The notes beneath the pieces are model-generated. The model ran no database searches. It saw only the letters and a program-made list of their open reading frames with translations, and had not been told where the DNA came from. A stretch of DNA of 64,000 nt, from the NCBI GenBank assembly GCA_041398825.1, contig JAWKTX010000005.1:62001-126000 (forward strand). Reading direction: 5' to 3'. The stretch's first letter is position 1. Each line of letters opens with the position of its first letter. The stretch is from Planctomycetaceae bacterium. GTDB lineage: Bacteria; Planctomycetota; Planctomycetia; Planctomycetales; Planctomycetaceae. The position numbers and the translations under genes were made by a program. Shown here piece after piece: positions 1 through 6,735 of this stretch.

Positions 1-244
1 GTCGAGCTTTCTCCTGACCGGCGGCCGGACGGTACAGATACTTCTGACCGACCTGCCGAAACTTCAGCCAGTTTTTTTCCACCAGCAGATTCATGGTGGC
101 TCGCACGGCCGAATAACTGGGCGGATCCTGAAGCTTCGCCTTCACGTCACTCACACTGGCCTCCCCCGCCGCCAGCACCGTTTCATAAATCTGCCGCTCC
201 CGCTTCCCCAGTTCCAGAGGAGTCTTCTTTTTTGAACCACCCAT
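1..244 (-). CDS. BlaI/MecI/CopY family transcriptional repressor (5' part only)
   Basis: Reading the reverse strand from the ATG at 244-242 gives a protein starting MGGSKKKTPLELGKRERQIY, then a winged-helix stretch (YETVLAAGEASVSDVKAKL, then SYSAVRATMNLLVEKNWL and QVGQKYLYRP). This is the N-terminal DNA-binding domain of the penicillinase-repressor family, including the recognition helix with SYSAVRATMNLL. The family usually has about 120-130 residues; about 81 are present and the C-terminal dimerisation part lies beyond the left edge. In Planctomycetes such repressors usually sit next to a BlaR1/M56-like membrane protease gene, which would be outside the window. A GAGGAG ribosome-binding site lies 11 bases upstream of the ATG. 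The promoter region carries two matching near-palindromes, which suggests autoregulation. Confidence 0.88.
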   Translation of the reverse strand, partial: MGGSKKKTPLELGKRERQIYETVLAAGEASVSDVKAKLQDPPSYSAVRATMNLLVEKNWLKFRQVGQKYLYRPAAGQEKAR

Positions 245-282
245 TTCGCCGTGAACTCCTCTGTTACAAACCTGACACATGC

Positions 283-319
283 TGCTAATTATTTAGCACA
301 TCGTGCTAATATTTCAGCA
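283..319. promoter_or_regulatory. Tandem repressor operators (two 16-bp near-palindromes)
   Basis: TGCTAATTATTTAGCA (283-298) and TGCTAATATTTCAGCA (304-319) are two copies of one dyad, 21 bp apart start to start, or about two helical turns. Both have the arm TGCT(A/G)A(A/T). They lie between the -10 of the repressor promoter and its start codon. Paired, phased dyads next to a BlaI-type gene are the expected operator layout for this family. The assignment to this repressor is inferred from position. Confidence 0.65.
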
Positions 320-336
320 CACAAAGCGTTTGTCAA
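308..336 (-). promoter_or_regulatory. Sigma70-type promoter of the BlaI-like gene
   Basis: On the minus strand a consensus -35 TTGACA (336-331) is followed after 17 bases by AATATT (313-308) as the -10. It faces the repressor gene that starts at 244. The distal operator half overlaps the -10, so bound repressor would block polymerase. Confidence 0.6.
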
Positions 337-525
337 GACCGAGCGGGGAAACTGGAAGACTGTTCGCCAAAGTCGTCCTTCACGTCGCCGTCGCGCTCCG
401 TCTTGATCAGCTGGCAGAGTTGACTTGTCACATGATTCATAAAGCATTGGAGCCTTAAGCCTGCCGCAAAAGGGATATGCGATCAAAGAGAGTCATAATC
501 CCGGTACACTCCGGCGGTTCGTCAG

Positions 526-1059
526 ATGCTGTTCACCCCGGCCGTGGAAATGTGGACCTGGCAAAAGGGAGTCGAATATCTGTGGAACGTCGGCACTCCG
601 GAAGCCGTCGCACTACTGAAGCAACGGTATGATCACAAAGGCCCCGATGACGACCAGGCCAGAATGCTGCTCTGCCAGGCACTGATTGGATTTAAGGACG
701 ACCGCGGTCTTCCGGAAGCGTTGCGCCTGATGGCGGAAACTTTCGAAGACTCCGTTCCACCAACGGACGCCGGCGAAGCCAGAGCTCAAAATAAACTCAC
801 CGACAGAAAACGCCAACAGTCTCAATACGTCTTCCGAAACGCGACGGATGAAATGATCACCGCCGTCGCTCTGGGTCACGGCGACACCCGCAACACCGCC
901 ATGCAGCGAGCCATCCTGAGTATCCTGCGCACCTCCAACATATTCCCGGAAGGACTGGCTGCCACCGTCCAGCGCTGGGCTCAATCGGACCACCACAACC
1001 TCCGCACCGAAGCCCGCGACCTGCTGAGCCGCGAAGGAGCGTTGAGGAAGCCCCGTTGA
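526..1059 (+). CDS. Helical-repeat (HEAT-like) hypothetical protein
   Basis: A 177-residue protein that I do not recognise as a named family. It is predicted almost entirely helical with paired-helix, HEAT-like character, for example residues 20-65 (AVALLKQRY, then DDDQARMLLCQALIGFKDD and LPEALRLMAETF) and 110-170 (EMITAVALGHG, AMQRAILSIL, NLRTEARDLL). There is no signal peptide or membrane segment. The ATG at 526 is the first start after an in-frame stop at 496-498, and no strong ribosome-binding site is visible. Codon use matches neighbouring genes. It may be a scaffold or a shortened relative of longer HEAT-repeat proteins, which are abundant in Planctomycetes. A reading frame on the opposite strand (613-1137) looks like a shadow because its composition is not protein-like. 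Confidence 0.6.
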   Translation: MLFTPAVEMWTWQKGVEYLWNVGTPEAVALLKQRYDHKGPDDDQARMLLCQALIGFKDDRGLPEALRLMAETFEDSVPPTDAGEARAQNKLTDRKRQQSQYVFRNATDEMITAVALGHGDTRNTAMQRAILSILRTSNIFPEGLAATVQRWAQSDHHNLRTEARDLLSREGALRKPR

Positions 1060-1209
1060 ATTCGAGCCGCAGCCAGTCGAGCATGGGTGGTCGCTCGCTG
1101 AATGTCGGTACGTCAGTGTAAGATCCGGTTGTTTCATCGATCAGTAAGCACTGACAGAAATAAGCGATCTCAACGTCAAACATCAGCCTTTGTTCCCACG
1201 AAATCATCA

Positions 1210-1920
1210 ATGAACCTTCGATTATTCTGTCTGGCACTTCTGTTCATCGTCACCGGAACATCCACAAGAGCTGATGACAAGTCTGCGGATGGCTCTGTGC
1301 CTGTGGAGCCGCTGGCCAGGGGAGGGGAGGTTCTGTTGGAAGATCATTTCGAACGGAATGATCTGGGCGAGTGGAAGAGCATCATTCCGGCATTCGCGGT
1401 TCGTGACGGAGTTCTGGCATCGACACAGCAACGCAGTGATCACGGGGCCGTCGGACGCGTTTATCGCGACATGGGTAATGTCGTCGTGGATTTTCGGTTT
1501 CGCCTGACCGGTTCCAGAACATTCAACGTTGTCTTTGATGATAAGAATCACAAAGGGTCACACGCGGGACACATCTGCCGAGTGACCTTTGCAGCCAATT
1601 CGATTCGTCTGGGAGATGATAAAGAAGGCGTGATGCGCAACGACATTTTTGAAATGCGGCGCGATGCGAACCGAAGAGCAGACGCCGACAAACTTCTGAT
1701 CGGCAGAGGCTCAACCGCAAAGGTTCAGCTGCAACAGAATCAGTGGTATCAGGCAACCATCGAAGTTGTGGGCGATCAGATGCGAGTCTGCATGGATGGT
1801 CGGCCGCTCGGATACCTGAAGTCGTCGGGGATTGCTCACCCAACAAAAACCAGCCTGCACTTCACCGTCAGCGGCCCGGGTGTCGAATTTGATGATGTTG
1901 TGATTCGTCGAGCAAAGTGA
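1210..1920 (+). CDS. Secreted DUF1080/LamG-like beta-sandwich protein
   Basis: A 236-residue protein. The ATG at 1210 is chosen over an upstream in-frame start at 1102 because it places a clean signal peptide at the N-terminus (MNLRLFCLALLFIVTGTSTRA, cleavage near ADD). The mature part follows the concanavalin-like fold of DUF1080/LamG proteins: an FERNDLGEWK opening strand, VRDGVLAS, then VVVDFRFRL, NQWYQATIEVVGDQMRVCMDG and a final FDDVVIRR. Such domains bind or hydrolyse polysaccharides in planctomycetes, but no catalytic residues can be assigned here. The next gene starts 9 bases after the stop, so they probably form an operon. The fold call is fairly sure; any substrate is unknown. Confidence 0.7.
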   Translation: MNLRLFCLALLFIVTGTSTRADDKSADGSVPVEPLARGGEVLLEDHFERNDLGEWKSIIPAFAVRDGVLASTQQRSDHGAVGRVYRDMGNVVVDFRFRLTGSRTFNVVFDDKNHKGSHAGHICRVTFAANSIRLGDDKEGVMRNDIFEMRRDANRRADADKLLIGRGSTAKVQLQQNQWYQATIEVVGDQMRVCMDGRPLGYLKSSGIAHPTKTSLHFTVSGPGVEFDDVVIRRAK

Positions 1921-1929
1921 CGGCCGGCG

Positions 1930-2454
1930 ATGCCCTCGTCTTTCAACCCATATCAGGCTCCGGCCCCCGACGCCCCAACCCTGATTGGTAACCGACCGAT
2001 CAGAACTCCGTCGTATTTCGCCGTCATGGTTTGCTGTGTGACAACATTGGTAGTCAGCTTCCCCACGACGATAATCACTGGTGAGTACCTGGAACGCTGG
2101 CTGCGTTCTGTGCATCCGCACATCGGAAGGCCCCTCGCCAGTTTCGTCGCGATCACTCAGTGCCTACTGATTTATTGTGGTATTCTGAGATCTGCGTTGT
2201 CAGCGGCGTTTCGGTCAGTGAACAGGGAAGCCGTTCCTGTCCACTTGGGAAATCCTGCGATTGCAACCCTGACAGTTGCAGTGGCCACGCTGCTGATCGG
2301 AGGCTTTCTGGCAGCATTCGTTGGCGGATGGGCGCTCGCCGCGCTGTTTCTTCCTGTTTTTGTTCCGCCGGCTGTCTGTCGAATGTTTCTGCTGTCAATG
2401 GTCCGGGAAATCAACGAATCACTCCCAGCGATCCACCCGCCGCAAACGCATTGA
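1930..2454 (+). CDS. Small multi-pass membrane protein with NPYQAP N-terminus
   Basis: A 174-residue protein beginning MPSSFNPYQAPAPDAP. The NPYQ(A/S)P opening recurs on many planctomycete membrane proteins of unknown function (recalled, not searched). Four hydrophobic segments are visible: about 33-50 (SYFAVMVCCVTTLVVSF), 72-95 (LASFVAITQCLLIYCGIL), 115-135 (ATLTVAVATLLIGGFLAAF) and 136-155 (WALAALFLPVFVPPAV). No catalytic motif is present. It lies 9 bases after the DUF1080-like gene and before the GntR promoter, so it is the last gene of a two-gene unit. Confidence 0.65.
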   Translation: MPSSFNPYQAPAPDAPTLIGNRPIRTPSYFAVMVCCVTTLVVSFPTTIITGEYLERWLRSVHPHIGRPLASFVAITQCLLIYCGILRSALSAAFRSVNREAVPVHLGNPAIATLTVAVATLLIGGFLAAFVGGWALAALFLPVFVPPAVCRMFLLSMVREINESLPAIHPPQTH

Positions 2455-2545
2455 GCGGCTGGCCCGTCACGAATTGCCTGCCTTCAGACAGAAAGACCTG
2501 CTCCTCGACAGACCCAGGGCAGTCGAAAAATCCTTCAGAATCCCG

Positions 2546-2573
2546 TTGACAGCAATGACCCAAATTGTACTAT
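2546..2573 (+). promoter_or_regulatory. Sigma70-type promoter of the gntR-ABC operon
   Basis: TTGACA (2546-2551) and TACTAT (2568-2573) are separated by 16 bases, a close match to the sigma70 consensus. Transcription would begin near 2580, leaving a short leader of about 25 bases before the GTG at 2605. Confidence 0.7.
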
Positions 2574-2588
2574 TGTGTTAATACACAA
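2573..2588. promoter_or_regulatory. Probable GntR (YtrA-type) operator
   Basis: TTGTGTTAATACACAA is an inverted repeat with arms TTGTGT/ACACAA that starts on the last base of the -10 box and covers the expected transcription start. GntR-family repressors bind such dyads, and the adjacent gene encodes one, so autorepression is likely. The position also argues that the in-frame GTG at 2575, inside the operator, is not the real start. Confidence 0.6.
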
Positions 2589-2604
2589 GTCAGGAGTCAG
2601 AGCT

Positions 2605-2997
2605 GTGCAGATTCGTATATCTCAGGAAGACGGGACGCCCGTTTATCAGCAACTGGTGACTCAGATCCGGATGCTGGTGGCGTCCGGACGGCTGGAAGAA
2701 GGGCAGCAACTGCCGCCCGTGCGCAGGCTGGCGGAGCAGTTGACGATCAATCCCAACACGGTGGCCCGAGCGTACCGCGAACTGGAAACAGCCGGTGTTG
2801 TGGTGACTCGGCGAGGTTCCGGGGTGTTTGTTTCGGATGGCACGTCGCCGTTGTCGCGCAAAGAACGGAACCGCCTGCTGAATGAACGCATCGATGCTTT
2901 GCTGGCCGAAGCGGTGCAACTGAACTTCGATCTCGAAACGCTGCCGGAACTCGTCCGCCAGCGCAGCCAGACCTTTCGACAGGAGCAGAATTCATGA
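2605..2997 (+). CDS. GntR-family transcriptional regulator, YtrA subfamily
   Basis: A 130-residue regulator. The GTG at 2605 is preferred because AGGAG (2592-2596) lies 8 bases upstream, and the in-frame GTG at 2575 falls in the operator and promoter. The N-terminal winged helix is typical GntR: GTPVYQQLVTQIRMLVASGR, LEEGQQLPPVRRLAEQL, INPNTVARAYRELETAGVV, then TRRGSGVFV. The effector part is only about 50 residues, short and helical, as in the YtrA subfamily, which controls adjacent ABC transporters. The last four bases form an ATGA overlap with the ABC ATPase gene, showing translational coupling. Confidence 0.9.
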   Translation: MQIRISQEDGTPVYQQLVTQIRMLVASGRLEEGQQLPPVRRLAEQLTINPNTVARAYRELETAGVVVTRRGSGVFVSDGTSPLSRKERNRLLNERIDALLAEAVQLNFDLETLPELVRQRSQTFRQEQNS

Positions 2998-3896
2998 CGT
3001 CTCACTGTGATAATGTCGTTCAAATCAGAGAACTCAGCCGCCGCTACGGCAGGAAGCAGGCGCTGGACAACATCACCATGGACATTCCCACTGGTGGTGT
3101 GTTTGGTTTAGTCGGCGAAAACGGAGCCGGCAAGACAACTCTGCTGAAACACATTCTGGGGCTGCTGAAAGCCGAACAGGGAACCGTGCAGGTATTCGGC
3201 CTGGATCCGGTGAAGCAACCGGAAGACGTTCTGAAGAACATCGGCTATCTTTCGGAAGACCGAGACCTCCCGGAGTGGATGAAAGTGACCGATCTGATTC
3301 ACTACCACTCCGCCTTCTTTGCGGACTGGGATCATGCCTACGCCGCTGAGCTGCAGCAGATGTTCGAACTGCCGACCAACCAGCGAATTCGTACGTTGTC
3401 GCGGGGTCAGTTGGCTCGGGTAGGCCTGCTGCTGGCGATTGCTCACCGCCCGCAAATGCTCGTTCTGGACGAACCGTCGTCGGGACTGGATCCGGTCGTG
3501 CGTCGCGACATTCTGGCGGCCATCATTCGCACCGTGGCTGACGAGGGTCGCACAGTCCTGTTTTCGTCTCATCTGCTGGATGAAGTGCAGCGAGTCAGCG
3601 ATTCTGTGGCCATGCTGAACCATGGAAAAGTATTACTGTGTGGCGACATGGCCGATGTTCAGCGGCAGCATGTCCGGTTCGTCATTCGGCTGGCAACCCC
3701 CTCAGTTGAGCCACCGGATATCCCCGGAGCACTAACATGCACCGGAGAACAGAACGAATGGAGCCTGCTGTGCAACGGGCAGGCCGAGGATGCACGTCGC
3801 TGGATTCATCAGGCCAACGCAGAGGTTCTGGAACAGACATCAGCCACTCTGGAAGAGATCTTCGTCGCCCGAGTTGCTCAGGCTCGATGCGGGTAG
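2994..3896 (+). CDS. ABC transporter ATP-binding protein (YtrB/CcmA-like)
   Basis: A 300-residue ATPase of an ABC-2 type exporter. Visible motifs are Walker A GENGAGKTT (residues 41-49), the signature LSRGQ around residue 136 in place of LSGGQ, Walker B LVLDEP followed by SSGLDP (about 155-166), and the H-loop in SSHLLDE. The C-terminal 70 residues are the variable extension of this subfamily. The start overlaps the gntR stop (ATGA) and the permease follows 61 bases downstream. The set resembles the Bacillus ytr operon layout; the cargo cannot be read from sequence. Confidence 0.92.
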   Translation: MTSHCDNVVQIRELSRRYGRKQALDNITMDIPTGGVFGLVGENGAGKTTLLKHILGLLKAEQGTVQVFGLDPVKQPEDVLKNIGYLSEDRDLPEWMKVTDLIHYHSAFFADWDHAYAAELQQMFELPTNQRIRTLSRGQLARVGLLLAIAHRPQMLVLDEPSSGLDPVVRRDILAAIIRTVADEGRTVLFSSHLLDEVQRVSDSVAMLNHGKVLLCGDMADVQRQHVRFVIRLATPSVEPPDIPGALTCTGEQNEWSLLCNGQAEDARRWIHQANAEVLEQTSATLEEIFVARVAQARCG

Positions 3897-3957
3897 CACC
3901 AGAGACATTTGAAGTCGCGGCATTCAGATCATTTTTTGTTCTCAGATCGGGGGACGC

Positions 3958-5103
3958 ATGACGACAACGATTCGAGTTCTCACGTATCACTATCTGAAAT
4001 TTGCATTGTGGATGTTCCCCGGAATGGTCGCCATGATGGTGCTCGGCCCGTGGGCGATTTCCGGTCTGATGCAGCTGAAGGCTGGTGAGCCGGTGGCCAC
4101 TCTGTCACCGGACCGGTTGTATTTTACGTTTGTCGGTGTCGGCGGGCTGTTCGCATGGGTTTGCGCCACGACGCCCGGCAGAGAACTATTCGCTAAGTCA
4201 CGTCTGCACGTTCTGCCGGTTTCCAATCGATTTGCCGGAACATTTCTGTGGCTGGTCCCGACTTTGATTGTGATTGCCTTCATGCTGCTGGTTCAGGCAT
4301 GTTACATCATGATCTTCGAAGCCCCCTGGCCGGTTGTGACGACTGTTGCCATGACCAGTATCAGCTGCCTGTTGCTGTCGACGCTGGGCACGTGGCTGCA
4401 GATATTGAAGCCATGGCGCGTTGTGACCGGAGCCGTTGTGATGGGCCTCTGGGCGTGCTGGATCGCCCTGCATTTCTTTCCCAACGGCTGGCAGCAGCCC
4501 TTCCAGCTCTGGCAAAACCTTTCTGTCAGCGACGCGATGATCCTGACTGCAACCTGTATTGCCTGCCGACATGTCCTGATCCGCAGTTTTGCTCAGAATC
4601 GCTGCGGCCGGAGCAATCTTCAGGATGTAATTCAGGCCCTGCAGAAAACTCCGCGAGAATTCTTCGATCGGATGACGTCGGCAGTTCAGTCAGATTCTGC
4701 TCCCGAAGCGGAGGAGTCGCTGGGCCTGATGAGTCGACAGAATGCCCGAGGTGCCCTGTGGGGGCTGATGGCCGCTGAGTTCATTCTGTCGGCATGTATG
4801 CTGAGCATCGTCGTGCTGACAACCGCTTCCCGGCACGATAACGGATCTGCCATCGTGGTCGTCGTGACGGTCATGATATACGGATTTGTCGGCGGATCTT
4901 TGCTGGGGCTGGGCATGGGGAATGAGATTCGGAAACAGGGAGCTGTGCGGAACTATTATGGAACATTGCCATTCAGCGATCGCGGCCTGAGCGAACCGCC
5001 TGAAATTAGGCTTTGGCGGTTGTCATTGCAGCTGTGGCTGGCGGCTGTTCTGAGCATGGCTGTTCTATTGCTGCTGCTGACAGTCATCCTGAAGCTCTCT
5101 TGA
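3958..5103 (+). CDS. ABC transporter permease, N-terminal portion of a probably split protein
   Basis: A 381-residue integral membrane protein in the operon with the ATPase. Hydrophobic segments occur near residues 10-35, 50-70, 90-120, 125-150, 155-175, 270-290, 297-325 and 355-380. A hydrophilic cytoplasmic stretch (about 215-265) separates two membrane blocks. The stop at 5101-5103 overlaps a TTG that opens the next frame (TTGA), and the downstream product reads like the missing C-terminal membrane half. Planctomycete permeases paired with YtrB-like ATPases are often about 550 residues, close to the sum of the two parts. The pair may be two coupled subunits, a -1 frameshift, or a sequencing error. 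Confidence 0.75.
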   Translation: MTTTIRVLTYHYLKFALWMFPGMVAMMVLGPWAISGLMQLKAGEPVATLSPDRLYFTFVGVGGLFAWVCATTPGRELFAKSRLHVLPVSNRFAGTFLWLVPTLIVIAFMLLVQACYIMIFEAPWPVVTTVAMTSISCLLLSTLGTWLQILKPWRVVTGAVVMGLWACWIALHFFPNGWQQPFQLWQNLSVSDAMILTATCIACRHVLIRSFAQNRCGRSNLQDVIQALQKTPREFFDRMTSAVQSDSAPEAEESLGLMSRQNARGALWGLMAAEFILSACMLSIVVLTTASRHDNGSAIVVVVTVMIYGFVGGSLLGLGMGNEIRKQGAVRNYYGTLPFSDRGLSEPPEIRLWRLSLQLWLAAVLSMAVLLLLLTVILKLS

Positions 5104-5597
5104 ACGGTGCGGTGGCCCATCCCGCTCTGACGAATCTCTGGGCTTCTGCTTCTCTCTACAGGCTGATCGTCGCGGCCGGAGTTCTGGCAGTGACGTATCC
5201 GGTCACTGGGCGGTGTCGCGTTCTGATGAACCGTTGTTTTCGATCGTGCGATTTCGTGGCTGGTTCCATTCTCACCAGTGTTGGCATGATTGTGGCACTG
5301 ATGCTGAGCGAATTCTGTGGACCAATCGGTCATCAAATCGCAGAAGTCGGCGGAGTTCTGATGGTCCTCGGCATTCTGTTAACGACGATTCTGCTGTTTC
5401 GAAACGCCGTGCGGAAGAATTTGCTGCCCGCTCTTGTTCTGCCAATAGCAATCGGAATTCTGGCTCTCACCGCTGTCGCGTCGCTGCTGGGACCGGGGCT
5501 GCATCCGGCCGCCGGACTGTACCTGACCATTGCCGCTCTGCTGCTGTTGCCTCTGCCAGCACTGCCTCTGGCCATTGTCGATAGTCGTCACCGATAG
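5100..5597 (+). CDS. Membrane protein, probable C-terminal half of the ABC permease
   Basis: About 165 residues if started at the TTG (5100) that overlaps the preceding stop; the frame is open from 5013 and another candidate start is the GTG at 5112. It contains about four hydrophobic segments: YRLIVAAGVLAVTYPV, VAGSILTSVGMIVALML, VGGVLMVLGILLTTILLF and the C-terminal run LVLPIAIGILALTAV to LYLTIAALLLLPLPALPLAIV. There is no ribosome-binding site of its own, so expression must depend on coupling or frameshifting. It lies in the same operon as the ATPase and has no recognised domain separate from the permease. Confidence 0.6.
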   Translation: MNGAVAHPALTNLWASASLYRLIVAAGVLAVTYPVTGRCRVLMNRCFRSCDFVAGSILTSVGMIVALMLSEFCGPIGHQIAEVGGVLMVLGILLTTILLFRNAVRKNLLPALVLPIAIGILALTAVASLLGPGLHPAAGLYLTIAALLLLPLPALPLAIVDSRHR

Positions 5598-5771
5598 TTC
5601 CATATTCCTTCGCGGGAAGCCGCCTCATTGTCCACTCCCGTCTTCACAGGGATACCCGGGAGCACCACCGCGGCGGGCGAACACAATTCCATGTTGTTCA
5701 AGAATTGCAAACGCCTGCAGCAAAGTTGCATTTCCGGGCCACGCAAAGGCCACCGGCTTCGGAATGCCGTA

Positions 5772-6246
5772 CTAAGCACAGCGTTCGTCGATTGCGGTCA
5801 GCTGTTCTATCAGCTTCAGCACAATCGTATCGCTGATGCCCCGCCGATGCTGATGACGCCAGACGGATTTGTTCAAGACGGCGAACGAATTCATCACCCG
5901 GACGTTCATAGTGCTGCAGCGGCATTCTGGTTCGGCAGCACTGGTATGTGTGAGACGGAATCGTGAAACAGGCGTCACATTCTTGGCCACGATACGGCTG
6001 TTGATCGCTTCCCGACATGACTTCGACGATCACAACAGGAGCATCCTGGAAAGTCTGATCCTGTGGATTCTGATTGCAGACAAACGGACTGCGAATCCAG
6101 AGCAGAGAGGAGAGAAGCATCAGCGATGCCTCGGAATCGGACATCAGCTCATCAACAACCTCGGTGCTGATCTCTTCATGGCTTACAGCAGGAGCACCGT
6201 TATCGAACTGCGTCTCATACCATTGCCCGGCTGTGGCACGATACAA
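5772..6246 (-). pseudogene. Degenerate Uma2-like (DUF820) endonuclease gene
   Basis: The minus strand keeps fragments of the Uma2 fold in more than one frame. One frame reads DAPVVIVEVMSGSDQQP, matching the family's hydrophobic strand with the E of the active site and the S.S turn, followed by ACFTIPSHTYQCC and YERPGDEFVRRL, which fit the later strands. The matching C-terminal strand (SDTIVLKLIEQL) is in another frame, and an in-frame stop lies upstream near 6343. No intact start or full domain can be assembled. Uma2 genes are hugely multiplied in Planctomycetes, so a dead copy is plausible. The assignment rests on short motif similarity only. Confidence 0.45.
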
Positions 6247-6430
6247 ATCGATCGGTGAATCGTAACCTGAAAGACCAACCCCAGTCGCATCATTGATGCC
6301 GATCTGTGATCTGTGCCGTCGATCCCTGGCCTCAAGCCACCATCAATCTGCAGAACATGAGACACGCAGAAGGCCGTGCCGAATCTCCCGAACAGAGGGC
6401 GACGGTCCAACTGGCAGCTCGTTAAGAAAA

Positions 6431-6506
6431 GCATTCGTCGCTTCAGCGAGGGATTGCTGTCCCCTGAAGGCCTGGGAAGATGTCTCTCGCGTGCACGCGT
6501 CAAATG
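6431..6506. repeat. Dispersed hairpin repeat, copy 1
   Basis: The 47 bases at 6444-6490 match 44735-44781 at 41 positions with no gap. The copy includes CAGCGAGGGATTGCTG on the left and CTCTCGC on the right, which face each other as arms of an imperfect hairpin. It lies in the decayed stretch upstream of the giant FG-GAP gene. The outer arms are more eroded than in copy 2. Confidence 0.65.
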
Positions 6507-6735
6507 GTCTTTCGGATCGTCTTGAACGACCAGCGATTGTGCAGGACTACGTACTGGGACGAATTCCCGGGTTGCTGAATAAGTCTGCCAGCTTAACGCG
6601 GGGAGCTATCCATTTCAGGGCGACACGTTCTGTGACCCAGAGGCGTTTGTAACCCGGGCAAACGTTGCTTTCGCAGGAGAAAGCTGTTCCAATGGCCGCC
6701 TGGCGGGCCTGCCACAAATGCCTGGAGAGTTTGCA

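Larger units (their letters stand above)
5598..6735. other. 1.1-kb non-coding stretch with gene remnants
   Basis: No intact gene is supported here. Reading frames on both strands are short and rich in Cys, His and Arg, as in shadow frames. The stretch holds a decayed minus-strand Uma2-like gene (about 5772-6246), a hairpin repeat (6431-6506) and the leader of the giant FG-GAP gene. The last 230 bases before 6736 contain no clear promoter that I can defend. Confidence 0.6.

Noticed and set aside
613..1137. Minus-strand frame of 174 residues opposite the helical-repeat gene
   Set aside because: Ser/Gly/Val-rich without a domain, no start signal, and fully covered by the better plus-strand gene.
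5698..6246. 182-residue minus-strand frame as an intact gene
   Set aside because: It lacks a normal start and family N-terminus, and its C-terminal part is in another frame; treated as a pseudogene remnant.
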